The notes: a model not told the origin generated them from the letters alone. A stretch of 64,000 nt of DNA from Flavobacterium sp. UMI-01 (GCF_019656315.1 NZ_BPLU01000001.1:62001-126000), one strand, 5' to 3'; shown: positions 1 through 8,401, counted from the stretch's first letter. Translations and numbers: made by a program.

Positions 1-1107
1 CAACAGTAATTTAAGTCCTAAATCACCTTGAACAATTTGGTACGAATGTGGAGTGGTTTCCAGCGTTCCATAAAACTGCTGGTGTACTACTTCGCTATCG
101 TGAGTAGGTAAGGTTGCGGAGAACAAGTCAAATTGTTCTTCGTTCTTCGGTTGTGGTTTTTTGTATAATTTAGTGTCAGGTTCTGGAGCTATTTTGACTC
201 CCCCTCCTTCGGAGGGGGCTGGGGGGAGGAAAATTGCATCAAACTGCTCCGCCATTCTTCTAAACTCCAATTCGTTGAACAAAGCATCTGTTTTCTCCAC
301 ATCAGGAGTCGAAAGCTCATAATCCTTTTCGTTAAAAGTTACAGAGCAGTCTAGTAAAATCGTGGCTAGCTTTTTAGACAATAACCCTAACTCTTTGTTG
401 GCTTCAATTTTTTCTTTCATGGCGCCTTTCAGCTCGTGGGTGTTAGCCAAAAGGTTTTCCATAGAGCCGTATTGTGCTAGGAATTTTTTGGCGGTTTTTT
501 CGCCCACTCCAGGCAAGCCAGGAATGTTGTCGGCGGCATCCCCCATCATGCCTAAAAAGTCAATTACCTGCTCAGGTCTTTCAATTTCAAATTTTTCCAA
601 AACCTCAGGTACTCCCCAAATTTCAATGCCGTTCCCCATACGAGCAGGGCGGTACATAAAAATATTTTCAGACACTAGCTGCGCAAAATCCTTATCAGGA
701 GTCACCATGTACACCTTGTAATTTTGCTTTTCGGCTTGTTTGGCAATCGTCCCTATCAAGTCGTCGGCTTCGCAACCCGCTACTTCAATAATCGGAATAT
801 GCATGGCTTTTAATAATTCCTGAATATAAGGAACCGCAATCTTAATCGCCTCAGGAGTTGCATCGCGATTGGCTTTGTATTCAGGGTATAAGGAATTTCG
901 CAAATCACTTCCGCCTTTGTCAAACGCCACCGCCAAATGGTCTGGTTTTTCACGCTTAATCACATCCATCAACGAATTCATAAACCCCATAATCGCCGAG
1001 GTATCCATTCCTTTCGAATTAATTCTCGGGTTTTTGATAAAGGCATAATACCCTCTAAAGATTAAAGCATAGGCATCAAGTAGAAAAAGACGTTTTTGAG
1101 CAGACAT
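1..1107 (-). CDS. polA: DNA polymerase I, N-terminal part (runs off left edge)
   Basis: The 369 visible codons cover the 5'-3' exonuclease (flap nuclease) domain and the start of the linker to the polymerase half; PolA removes RNA primers and fills gaps in replication and excision repair. Visible landmarks: LLDAYALIFRGYYAF at the start, KGGSDLRNSLYPEYKANR, the acidic EADDLIG and TPDKDFAQLVS metal-site segments, and the helix-three-turn-helix GLPGVGEKTAKKFL. The start ATG lies at 1105-1107. At about residues 290-303 the linker reads AIFLPPAPSEGGGVK, encoded by a GC-rich palindromic element that looks inserted in frame. The 3'-5' exonuclease and polymerase domains lie outside the window. Confidence 0.95.
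   Translation of the reverse strand, partial: MSAQKRLFLLDAYALIFRGYYAFIKNPRINSKGMDTSAIMGFMNSLMDVIKREKPDHLAVAFDKGGSDLRNSLYPEYKANRDATPEAIKIAVPYIQELLKAMHIPIIEVAGCEADDLIGTIAKQAEKQNYKVYMVTPDKDFAQLVSENIFMYRPARMGNGIEIWGVPEVLEKFEIERPEQVIDFLGMMGDAADNIPGLPGVGEKTAKKFLAQYGSMENLLANTHELKGAMKEKIEANKELGLLSKKLATILLDCSVTFNEKDYELSTPDVEKTDALFNELEFRRMAEQFDAIFLPPAPSEGGGVKIAPEPDTKLYKKPQPKNEEQFDLFSATLPTHDSEVVHQQFYGTLETTPHSYQIVQGDLGLKLLL
196..230. repeat. GC-rich palindromic element inside polA
   Basis: An 8-bp stem with a three-base loop (200-207 with 211-218, CCCCCTCC/GGAGGGGG) is followed by CTGGGGGGAGG. Its composition differs sharply from the AT-rich gene around it. It keeps the polA frame open and encodes a Pro/Gly-rich stretch in the interdomain linker. 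From memory, similar CCCCTCC-TTCG-GGAGGGG elements recur in intergenic regions of Flavobacterium genomes; copy number cannot be tested here. Confidence 0.6.
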
Positions 1108-1204
1108 AATGAAAAATTTTGTCGTAAAAATAAACAAACCTTTTTTAAAACTTCACTTTTTTAAAGTTCATTATCCGTCTTTTTTAAGGGTGACGTTATT
1201 ATTT

Positions 1205-1356
1205 GGGCGTGCCACCAGCAAGGAAAAGGGGCAAGCGTCATTGTGGTTAATTGCCCCTTTTTCTTGCTGCTGTCGTGCTATCCGTTGCAAGTCCTCAACC
1301 CGTTCCGCTATTGCTACACGGGTTTGCGGGCTTTCCACTGCTATCACTCACGCGGG
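1205..1356. repeat. Structured intergenic repeat element (two hairpins)
   Basis: This lies in the 452-bp gap between polA and the membrane-protein gene. An 18-nt inverted repeat with one mismatch (1217-1234 and 1251-1268, AGCAAGGAAAAGGGGCAA on the left) is followed by a core containing GTCGTGCTATCCG, then a second 7-bp hairpin (1297-1303 with 1318-1324, AACCCGT/ACGGGTT), ending near CTATCACTCACGCGG. I recognise this arrangement (GGGCGTGCC, variable hairpin, GTCGTGCTATCCG..., CACGCGG) as a repeat frequent in Bacteroidetes genomes and often mis-annotated as a small protein. Function is unknown. Confidence 0.65.
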
Positions 1357-1410
1357 AGTTGGGGGATTATTAGCGTTTAGTGATTTGATTTTAATGTTGC
1401 TACTCCGTAA

Positions 1411-1485
1411 AGTTTGTCATTCCGTAGGAATCTCAAGAATTGTGAATTGTTTGTGTGTGACGCTTTCAGCGGGACAGACAGCAAG
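1411..1485. repeat. Possible second repeat fragment
   Basis: The segment starts with TTTGTCATTCCGTAGGAATC, containing the short palindrome ATTCC-GTA-GGAAT (1419-1431), and ends near GGGACAGACAGC. It resembles degenerate intergenic repeats of this phylum but is weak on its own. The rest of 1108-1559 shows no gene. Confidence 0.25.
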
Positions 1486-1559
1486 CTAAGTTTAATTTTT
1501 TTTTAATTTCGATTGAGATGATTTGTAATCCGTTCTCAATTTTATTATCAATTCTAATT

Positions 1560-1964
1560 TTAGGATGAAATTGTATTTTTTAACTCTTCAATTCTATTAT
1601 TAATCGCTAGAATTTTAAGTTTTTGCTCTGTTGTTCGTATTTCTGTTTTTTCAAAAATATGTCCGTCAGGCCAGATGAGTTTTGTTTTTATAGCTTCTTC
1701 TTTTAAAATGGCGTGAAATTTTTCATCTATTTTTTCAAATGCCCAAATTCTCCATTTTGCAATAAATAAGGACCAAACAAGCCAACCTAGAAGGAATGAG
1801 ATTACAAAGCCAACCAACATAATTGGTCTGGAAATCAATTCTATCTTGTTTAGGTAATAGAAAATTCCAATAAAACTAAACATGACAATAATTACAGGGA
1901 AATTGATGAAAATTTGTCCTTTGTTTAGTACTTTATTTAATTTTATTTCTTCTTCTCTTGTCAT
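1560..1964 (-). CDS. Small two-helix membrane protein of unknown function
   Basis: The 134-residue product has a short charged N-terminus (MTREEEIKLNK), two hydrophobic segments at about residues 19-40 and 47-68, then a charged, probably cytoplasmic tail rich in Lys/Glu with heptad-like spacing near the C-terminus (KLKILAINNRIEELKN). I do not recognise the family. It is flanked on both sides by structured repeats (1205-1356 and 2079-2194) and is not obviously in an operon. The codon use looks native. It is probably a real gene because the frame has a membrane-protein pattern, but function cannot be inferred. Confidence 0.6.
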   Translation of the reverse strand: MTREEEIKLNKVLNKGQIFINFPVIIVMFSFIGIFYYLNKIELISRPIMLVGFVISFLLGWLVWSLFIAKWRIWAFEKIDEKFHAILKEEAIKTKLIWPDGHIFEKTEIRTTEQKLKILAINNRIEELKNTISS

Positions 1965-2078
1965 ATTTTAAATTAGTTTTAATTCATGGATTTTTTGTTT
2001 TGAAACATCTGGGTCGTCTAGTTCTCCAAATATATTAATTTTTTCCTACAAAATAAACTATGAAATACATTCGTTAAT

Positions 2079-2194
2079 CATAGCCCTGATCGAAGCGGTA
2101 TCCTCTTGTTTTGTCCCGAAACTTTGGGGCAAAACAAGAGATAAAGCGTAGAGCAGGAGGAGTGTTTGTTGTGAAAACTGGTTTTTGTGCTCCT
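2079..2194. repeat. Structured intergenic repeat element with variable hairpin
   Basis: This occupies the 316-bp gap 1965-2280. The core is ATAGCCCTGATCGAAGCGG, then a 15-bp inverted repeat (2103-2117 with 2126-2140, CTCTTGTTTTGTCCC on the left, one G-T wobble), then ATAAAGCGTAGAGCAGGA, and an outer short pair AGGAG (2158-2162) with CTCCT (2190-2194). I recognise the TAGCCC-GAT-AAGCGG / hairpin / AAAGCG-AGAGCAGGA pattern as a recurring Bacteroidetes intergenic element of unknown function. The remainder of the gap shows nothing else. Confidence 0.65.
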
Positions 2195-2280
2195 AAAAAC
2201 AATAAACCGAAGTTAAAGTTTATTTAATATCCTCTCTATTGCTACAGATATATTGTTATTTTGTATAAAATTAGATTCAA

Positions 2281-3513
2281 ATGGGAGTGAGGTTGTTGTT
2301 TTTTTTCTCTATACTGTTAGTGGTTGAGGTGTATGCTTTTCAGGCATTTAAAACTTTGATTAAGAGCAAGGGGATGGTGGTAGGTTATGCTGTTTTGAGT
2401 GCTTGTCTTTTTGTTTATATTTTGTATTCGTTTTTGAGTTTTGACCGTTCGGTTGGGCAAACCAAGCATACCTTGTTTACGATGGGATTGATGCTGTTAA
2501 TCTATATTCCTAAGATGGTTTTGGCATTGGTTTTACTGGGTGAAGACTTGTATCGATTGGTTTCGGGCATGTTTAGAGCGGCTGTAGGAGAACAACAGGA
2601 AGGTTTTTTGGCAGCGAGACGGACTTTTGTAAGTCAGTTGGGGACTAGTCTGGCAGCCATTCCGTTTTTGTCGTTGCTTTACGGAATGACTATTGGGAAA
2701 TATAATTTTAAGGTAGTTAAACAGCGCATTTATTTTCCTGATTTGCCCGAGGCTTTTGATGGGTTTACAATTGCCCAAATATCCGATGTGCATTCGGGTA
2801 GCTTTGATGATGCAGAGAAAATAAGTTATGCGATTGATTTGATTAATGAGCAAAATGCTGACATGATTTTGTTTACAGGAGATATTGTCAATACGCACGC
2901 CACAGAAATGCATCCTTGGATTTCGACTTTTAAAAAGATAAGAACACCGCAGTTTGGTAAATATGCCGTACTAGGGAATCATGATTACGGAGAATACATA
3001 GATTGGCCTACTCATGAGGCTAAAGAAGCCAATTTTGAAGCCATTAAAAAACTTTATACAGATATTGATTTTGAGTTGTTGTTAAATGAACACCGTTTTA
3101 TTGAAAAAGACAACCAAAAAATGGCGTTGATAGGGGTTGAAAATTGGGGACGTGGTTTTAAAAAAGCTGGGGATATAAGTAAGGCATCTAAAGATGTGGC
3201 TATCGAAGATTTTAAAATCGTGATGACACATGACCCTTCGCACTGGGATTTGGAATTAAAGCAACATCCTAAAAATTTTCATTTAACTTTTTCAGGTCAC
3301 ACACACGGAATGCAGTTTGGTATCGAAATTCCGGGTGTTTTTAAATGGAGTTTGGCGCAGTATATGTATCCGCAATGGGCGGGCTTGTATGAAACGCTAG
3401 GGCGTTATGTATATGTGAACCGCGGTTTCGGCTTTCATGCGTATCCTGGAAGGGTAGGAATTATGCCTGAAATCACGGTAATTGAGCTAAAAAGAGGAGA
3501 GAAATTAGCATAA
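2281..3513 (+). CDS. Membrane-anchored metallophosphoesterase (calcineurin-like)
   Basis: The 410-residue protein has hydrophobic segments in the first ~140 residues (about 3-22, 34-54, 65-88 and 120-137) followed by a two-metal phosphoesterase domain. The metal-binding motifs are all visible in order: ISDVHSG (~166-172), GDIVN (~200), LGNHDYG (~232), THDPSHW (~314) and SGHTHGMQ (~337). The layout matches the YkuE/YaeI-type family, whose members hydrolyse phosphoesters, in some cases of UDP-diacylglucosamine or cyclic nucleotides; the substrate here is unknown. The catalytic domain is probably on one face of the inner membrane. The start ATG directly precedes a hydrophobic helix. Confidence 0.85.
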   Translation: MGVRLLFFFSILLVVEVYAFQAFKTLIKSKGMVVGYAVLSACLFVYILYSFLSFDRSVGQTKHTLFTMGLMLLIYIPKMVLALVLLGEDLYRLVSGMFRAAVGEQQEGFLAARRTFVSQLGTSLAAIPFLSLLYGMTIGKYNFKVVKQRIYFPDLPEAFDGFTIAQISDVHSGSFDDAEKISYAIDLINEQNADMILFTGDIVNTHATEMHPWISTFKKIRTPQFGKYAVLGNHDYGEYIDWPTHEAKEANFEAIKKLYTDIDFELLLNEHRFIEKDNQKMALIGVENWGRGFKKAGDISKASKDVAIEDFKIVMTHDPSHWDLELKQHPKNFHLTFSGHTHGMQFGIEIPGVFKWSLAQYMYPQWAGLYETLGRYVYVNRGFGFHAYPGRVGIMPEITVIELKRGEKLA

Positions 3514-3527
3514 TTCGTTAAAAATGC

Positions 3528-3535
3528 TACATTTG
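3528..3535 (+). promoter_or_regulatory. Possible -7 element of the thioredoxin-like gene
   Basis: TACATTTG matches the Bacteroidetes -7 consensus TAnnTTTG about 50 bp before the start codon at 3588. No clear TTG is present at the -33 spacing, so confidence is limited. Confidence 0.4.
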
Positions 3536-3587
3536 TAACTTAATATCTATTTTTTTAGTAGATTTAAAATATTAAATTTTTGGTTTT

Positions 3588-3884
3588 ATGTCAAAATTTG
3601 GAGAACTTATAAGTGCACATGTGCCTGTGTTGATTGATTTCTACACAGAATGGAATGAAGCCTCTTTATCGATGCATCCTGTAATTAAGGATGTAGCTGC
3701 AGCTCTTGGCGATAAGGCTAAAGTGATTAAAATTGATGTGGATAAAAATCAAGAACTTGCCGAGGCTTTGCGAATCAAGGGACTGCCTACATTAATGATT
3801 TATAAAGACGGTCAAATGATTTGGAGACAATCTGGGGAATTAGACGCTAACAGTATTATTGCTATTGTTCAAGAGCAATTGTAG
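3588..3884 (+). CDS. Thioredoxin-fold protein without redox cysteines
   Basis: The 98-residue product aligns by eye over the full length of thioredoxin: VLIDFYTEWNEAS at the active-site position, a central VIKIDVDKNQELAEALRIKGLPTLMIYKDG with the conserved cis-proline (LPT), and a C-terminal helix. The usual WCGPC is replaced by WNEAS, and the protein has no cysteine, so it cannot do dithiol exchange. It is more likely a binding or chaperone-type thioredoxin fold. The frame is intact, with no decay elsewhere. A candidate -7 element lies ~50 bp upstream, and a weak hairpin follows. Confidence 0.8.
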   Translation: MSKFGELISAHVPVLIDFYTEWNEASLSMHPVIKDVAAALGDKAKVIKIDVDKNQELAEALRIKGLPTLMIYKDGQMIWRQSGELDANSIIAIVQEQL

Positions 3885-3913
3885 TTTACGAATTAGAGCG
3901 AATTTATGTTTTG

Positions 3914-3944
3914 AAAAACAATTGTAGATGCGTTGTTTTTTTAT
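3914..3944 (+). terminator. Weak terminator after the thioredoxin-like gene
   Basis: AAAAACAA (3914-3921) can pair with TTGTTTTT (3933-3940) and is followed by T-rich sequence. The stem is A/T-rich, so the call is tentative. A small CCGC-TTCA-GCGG hairpin follows at 3965-3976. Confidence 0.35.
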
Positions 3945-4042
3945 AAATTTTGAGTGTAAATACACCGCTTCAGCGGCATTGACATTAATTTATATTTTTT
4001 TGATTTTTAAAAATCAATTTACAAATTAGCGTTACTTTAAAA

Positions 4043-4684
4043 TTACGGTATGACATCATATTGAAACTTCTTCTCATCAATATAGTCCAATACTTTTGGT
4101 AATGTGTATTTCAGGTTTTGAAATGCCTTGACGCTATCGTGAAAGATAATGATACTGCCTGGTTTGATGTTTGAAATAACATTTTTCAAACATTTTTCTT
4201 TTGAGATACTCGTGTCAAAGTCAGCACTGAGTACATCCCACATAATAATTTTATACCCTTGTTTTCGCAATGCGTCTAATTGTGCTTTGGTCATCTTACC
4301 ATAAGGAGGACGAAAGAATTTAGACGTTAAGGCATAATTGTGTTTGGCAATAGTTTTGGCACAGCGTTTTACGTTTTTGAGGTATTCTTTAGTGGCTGTT
4401 TTCCAGCCATTCAGGTGATTAAAAGTATGGTTGCCAATGGCGTGTTTGTTTTCGATGATTTTTTCGAATAATTGGGGTTGTTGCTCAATATTTTTCCCCA
4501 CGCAAAAGAAGGTAGCTTTGGCGTTGTGCTTTTGTAGTTCTTCTAATACCCAATCTGTGATTTCTGGAGTGGGTCCATCATCAAAACTGAGGTATATTTT
4601 ATTTTCTGTATTGGGAATATCCCAAACGTATTTTGAAAATAACCACTTAATAATCAAGTTTGTTTTTATCCAATAAAAGCTCAT
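4043..4684 (-). CDS. Polysaccharide deacetylase (NodB homology domain, CE4)
   Basis: The 213-residue protein carries the CE4 motifs in order: SFDDGP (motif 1, catalytic base and metal Asp), HTFNH (motif 2, metal His pair), RPPYG (motif 3), WDVLSADFD (motif 4) and IIIFHDS (motif 5). CE4 enzymes remove N-acetyl groups from peptidoglycan or chitin-like glycans with a divalent metal. There is no clear signal peptide; the N-terminus (SFYWIKTNLIIKWLF) could be a short membrane anchor. Substrate is not determinable. A strong terminator (4716-4757) separates it from the large upstream gene, so it is probably transcribed alone. Confidence 0.88.
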   Translation of the reverse strand: MSFYWIKTNLIIKWLFSKYVWDIPNTENKIYLSFDDGPTPEITDWVLEELQKHNAKATFFCVGKNIEQQPQLFEKIIENKHAIGNHTFNHLNGWKTATKEYLKNVKRCAKTIAKHNYALTSKFFRPPYGKMTKAQLDALRKQGYKIIMWDVLSADFDTSISKEKCLKNVISNIKPGSIIIFHDSVKAFQNLKYTLPKVLDYIDEKKFQYDVIP

Positions 4685-4715
4685 TTTGTAGGTGTTTTTA
4701 GAGTCTTTAAGTTAT

Positions 4716-4757
4716 AAAAAAGTGCAGCAATTTCCAAATAATTGCTGCACTTTTTTT
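4716..4757 (-). terminator. Strong intrinsic terminator after the DUF2723 gene
   Basis: The inverted repeat AGTGCAGCAATT (4721-4732) with AATTGCTGCACT (4740-4751) has runs of A/T on both sides. In minus orientation it forms a 12-bp stem followed by six T residues, about 170 bp after the stop of the 1095-codon gene. Confidence 0.8.
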
Positions 4758-4923
4758 AGTGGAAAATAAGTCGTTTTTTAAACGGAAAGGCTGGATTGTT
4801 TTTTACATTTTAAAAATAATAAAACCAATGTTTGCTTTACGAGTTTTTACTTTTTTTGTCTTAATGAAAAAGCAATCCTTGTTCTCAATTACAAACAGTT
4901 AATTGATTTTCATGGCGTGTCAA

Positions 4924-7900
4924 TTACTCTTTGTCTCTGCCAAATTGTTGGAACTTGTCAATATAGGAATTGAATGGTTTTTTATTTTTTTCATAGAAAG
5001 CAACATCTCCGTTTTCTTTCATAACCTGTAATAGGCTTCGGTATCGTTCTATATCGGTTACAATATCCATTGCAATTTCTGATTGCTCGTTTAGGCTTAA
5101 TTTACCATAATAGTCTAAATTTTCACGGTATTTACCAATCAATTTCGTGAGTAATTCTTGTGCTTTGGCTTTTTCATTCGTTTGGTAATACCCTTTGGTA
5201 AATGGTTCTAATAAAGAGTAATAGCCAAATTTATCTAACGGCATTTTTGTCATCGCCAAGTCAATTATTTTTTTGGCTTTTTCTATGTTGCCTTCCTCAA
5301 TCAGTTTGTCCATTAATCGGGCAAGATTTGTTCGGTACGTGATGCTTTCTCTCCTGGTTTCTGGGTCGTGATAGATTTTATCGCTATCGCTATTCCCCCA
5401 GTCCCAAGCGGTCACAATAGAATACATTTTATCAGAATCAATTTGTCCCATATCAAGCGGACTGCTGTTTTTTGGGATAGGAGTTCTTAAAGGGACTAGT
5501 TTATAAACCATACCGTCCAATTGGAGGTATTCTTTCATCCAAAGATAATCTTCGTCATCATAAGCTCCTCCACTGAAATAGATAGGTCTTTTCCAATGGT
5601 TGTTAGCAATAAGATCAAGCATCATCAAACGGTTTTTGTACAGTGCACTTCCTTTGATGTCAATGTCGATATACGGAACGATAGAATCGTTGTATTTTGA
5701 AGCCACTATTTTGTTTTGAATGATGGCGTTTTTATCGACAGGAATTCGGATTTTATTAGTTGGGAAAAAATGGATGGTTTGTCCGTTTTGTAAACCAATA
5801 GTTGATTTAGGATTTTTGATGAATTCTAATAAATCTTTCAACTCCCAACGACTTTCTGTTTTAGGAATATAGGCTACATAATCTAATTTGTCACCCACAT
5901 ATTGGTCGTGAGTAAACGAAATAGGCAAGGGGTCGGATTCGTAAGTTTTCATCTTCATCTGGTCAATATACCAATCGGTCATAAAAAGACTGGTATTGAC
6001 AATCTTCACATCGGTTCTGATGCCTTCTATTTCTTGGGCATACCATAGCGGGAAGGTATCATTGTCTCCAATGGTGAATAAAATAGCATTTGGGTCGCAT
6101 GAGCTTAGGTAGGCTTTTGCCATTGCCAATGCGGTATATTTTTCTGAACGATCATGGTCGTCCCAGTTTTGCGATGCCATCAATACAGGGCCTGCTAAGA
6201 GACAAGCTGAGATGATGATAGGGCCCGCGATTTTTGGTGTGATGTAGGTGCGCAAACTTTCGTATAAAGAATACACTCCAAAACCTATCCAAAGTGCAAA
6301 TACATAAAATGAACCTACAAGGGCATAATCTCTTTCTCTTGGTTCAAATGGTCTTTCGTTAAGGTAGATTTTTAAGGCAATCCCCATAAATAAAAACAAC
6401 ATCAAAAGAACATAAAAACTTTTACGGTCTTTACTTGCGTGGAACATGATTCCAATTAGTCCAAGAATGAATGGAATAAAGTAGTAGGTGTTCCTTCCTT
6501 TGTTGTTTAATACATCTGAAGGAAGGTTTTCTTGAGAGCCCAGATGGGTTTCGTCAATAAATTTGATTCCGCTTAACCAATTTCCGTCTAAATGATCGTA
6601 TCTGCCTTGGTTATCACTTTGTCTTCCTACGAAATTCCACATCAAATACCTCCAATACATGTATCCAAATTGGTATTCGAACATGAAACTGAAATTGTCA
6701 GCAGTTGAAGGTTTTTCGATAATTAAATATTCGCCATAGCTTCTTAGGAATTTCACATAGCCCTCATTGTCAATTTGTTTTTGAGCATAGGCTAATCTGA
6801 ATTCAGAAACTGTTTTTTCAACTTCGTTTTTTAGTTGCGCAATGGCCTTGTTGTAATCTTCTTCACTGATTTTGCTTACGTCAATGCCATATTTAGCTAG
6901 GTCTTCTTCGTAAGGGTAATTAGGGTTGATTTTAAACGCAGGTGGGTTGGTAAAATTAATGTAGTTTTCGATATGTTCAGAACTCCACATTCTAGGCAGA
7001 AAGGTTTTGTGGTAGTCGTCGCTATTTTGAACGGCATTTTTAAAATTGTTTACAATAACATATTTTCCTGTTTTGTAATCGCGTTCGTAGTTAGGTGCTT
7101 TGTCTAGGTACGGAGTTTTAGGGTCTAATCCAGCAAAGGTTTCGGTGTATTGAGGTCCGTAAAACAATGGGTTTACCCCGTACTGTTCCCGGTTGTAATA
7201 AGCCAAAACTTCAGCCGCATCCGAAGGCTTGTTTTCGTTTATAACCGTATTCGCATTGGCACGAATAGGTAACATAAGCCAAGTTGAAAACCCAATTAAT
7301 ATAAACAACACACATAGAAGTAAGGTGTTGAGGTGTACTTGTCCTTTGTCTTTGGTGTATTTTAAACCAAAATAAAAGCTTACAGCAACCAGTAAACCTA
7401 CCAAGATGGTCCCTGAGTCGAAAGGCATCCCGAAATTATTTACTAAGAAAATTTCACTTTTCCCAAAGAAAGCCATCGTAAGAGGTAAGAGCAATTTAAA
7501 AATAAAGAGCAAAATAGAAACCACGACAACATTAGCAATAATAAAGTTTTTAGGAGTTACTGTTTTGAAATGTTTAAAATAATACAATAATCCAATGGAT
7601 GGAATGGCTAATAATGCCATAAAATGAACCCCAAACGACAATCCAATTACTAGTGAAATGATAAGTAACCATTTGTTCCCACGTGGTTTGTCCATGTCTT
7701 GTTCCCAACGTAAGCCAAGCCAAAAGAGTAAAGCAATAAATAAGGAGGCCATGGCATACACTTCGGCCTCAACAGCATTATACCAAAAACTATCTGAAAA
7801 AGTATAGGCGAGAGCACCTACAAAGGAACTGCCTAGGATAACTATTTTGTTATCGGTTGTTAAATCTTCTTTAGAGGTGCTTCCAATAATCTTAGTAAGA

Positions 7901-8211
7901 ATCATGGTTGAAGACCAAAACATGAATAAGATGGTAAACGCACTAGAGACAACGGAGGTCATATTGACCATCAAAGCAATATGTTGGTTGTCTATGGCAA
8001 ACATGGCAAAAAAGGCACCAATCATTTGGAATAAAGGAGCGCCAGGAGGGTGCCCTACTTCTAGTTTGGCAGAAGTGGCAATGTATTCACCGCAATCCCA
8101 AAAACTCATCGTGGGTTCAACAGTTAAGCCGTAGGTGCACAATGCTATTGCAAATGTGAACCAACCTACAATAGTATTCCATTTATTAAAATTGAATGCT
8201 GCTTTACTCAT
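4924..8211 (-). CDS. DUF2723 multi-pass membrane protein (PMT-like glycosyltransferase family)
   Basis: The 1095-residue protein has an N-terminal DUF2723 region with around a dozen hydrophobic segments and the family signature SFWDCGEYIATS-KLEVGHPPGAPLF near residues 36-65. The Asp/Glu pair there resembles the first luminal loop of protein O-mannosyltransferase-type (GT-C) enzymes. The C-terminal ~450 residues are mostly soluble, beginning after the last helices (around NWDDHDRS and FTIGDNDTFPLWYAQE), and end in a helical tail. Such proteins are widespread in Bacteroidetes and proposed to act in O-glycosylation of exported proteins; that role is family inference. Length is normal for the family. 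Confidence 0.85.
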   Translation of the reverse strand: MSKAAFNFNKWNTIVGWFTFAIALCTYGLTVEPTMSFWDCGEYIATSAKLEVGHPPGAPLFQMIGAFFAMFAIDNQHIALMVNMTSVVSSAFTILFMFWSSTMILTKIIGSTSKEDLTTDNKIVILGSSFVGALAYTFSDSFWYNAVEAEVYAMASLFIALLFWLGLRWEQDMDKPRGNKWLLIISLVIGLSFGVHFMALLAIPSIGLLYYFKHFKTVTPKNFIIANVVVVSILLFIFKLLLPLTMAFFGKSEIFLVNNFGMPFDSGTILVGLLVAVSFYFGLKYTKDKGQVHLNTLLLCVLFILIGFSTWLMLPIRANANTVINENKPSDAAEVLAYYNREQYGVNPLFYGPQYTETFAGLDPKTPYLDKAPNYERDYKTGKYVIVNNFKNAVQNSDDYHKTFLPRMWSSEHIENYINFTNPPAFKINPNYPYEEDLAKYGIDVSKISEEDYNKAIAQLKNEVEKTVSEFRLAYAQKQIDNEGYVKFLRSYGEYLIIEKPSTADNFSFMFEYQFGYMYWRYLMWNFVGRQSDNQGRYDHLDGNWLSGIKFIDETHLGSQENLPSDVLNNKGRNTYYFIPFILGLIGIMFHASKDRKSFYVLLMLFLFMGIALKIYLNERPFEPRERDYALVGSFYVFALWIGFGVYSLYESLRTYITPKIAGPIIISACLLAGPVLMASQNWDDHDRSEKYTALAMAKAYLSSCDPNAILFTIGDNDTFPLWYAQEIEGIRTDVKIVNTSLFMTDWYIDQMKMKTYESDPLPISFTHDQYVGDKLDYVAYIPKTESRWELKDLLEFIKNPKSTIGLQNGQTIHFFPTNKIRIPVDKNAIIQNKIVASKYNDSIVPYIDIDIKGSALYKNRLMMLDLIANNHWKRPIYFSGGAYDDEDYLWMKEYLQLDGMVYKLVPLRTPIPKNSSPLDMGQIDSDKMYSIVTAWDWGNSDSDKIYHDPETRRESITYRTNLARLMDKLIEEGNIEKAKKIIDLAMTKMPLDKFGYYSLLEPFTKGYYQTNEKAKAQELLTKLIGKYRENLDYYGKLSLNEQSEIAMDIVTDIERYRSLLQVMKENGDVAFYEKNKKPFNSYIDKFQQFGRDKE

Positions 8212-8401
8212 GTGTCAAATTTTAATTGTATTTTTAATGTTGCAAAGAAAATGTTTTTTTGTGGAAACTAGAGGGCATTAACAAAATTTTCTAGGAATCT
8301 ACTAGCAATTCCTAAGGGATTGATTTTTAGTTTCTTTTGTTATTTTGTGTTTTTGTTTTTTTTAAAAATGAATTTTTTTTGATAAAAAGTTTGAAAAAAG
8401 T

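Noticed and set aside
362..721. 119-codon plus-strand frame opposite polA
   Set aside because: Antisense shadow of a confidently assigned gene.
1109..1489. 126-codon open frame on the plus strand
   Set aside because: It runs through the structured repeats at 1205-1356 and 1411-1485, has biased Ser/Cys/Arg composition, and matches no protein pattern.
2533..2913. Minus-strand frame inside the metallophosphoesterase gene
   Set aside because: Antisense shadow; the plus-strand frame has all catalytic motifs.
3588..3884. Treating the cysteine-less thioredoxin-like gene as a pseudogene
   Set aside because: The frame is full length and the rest of the fold, including cis-proline, is intact.
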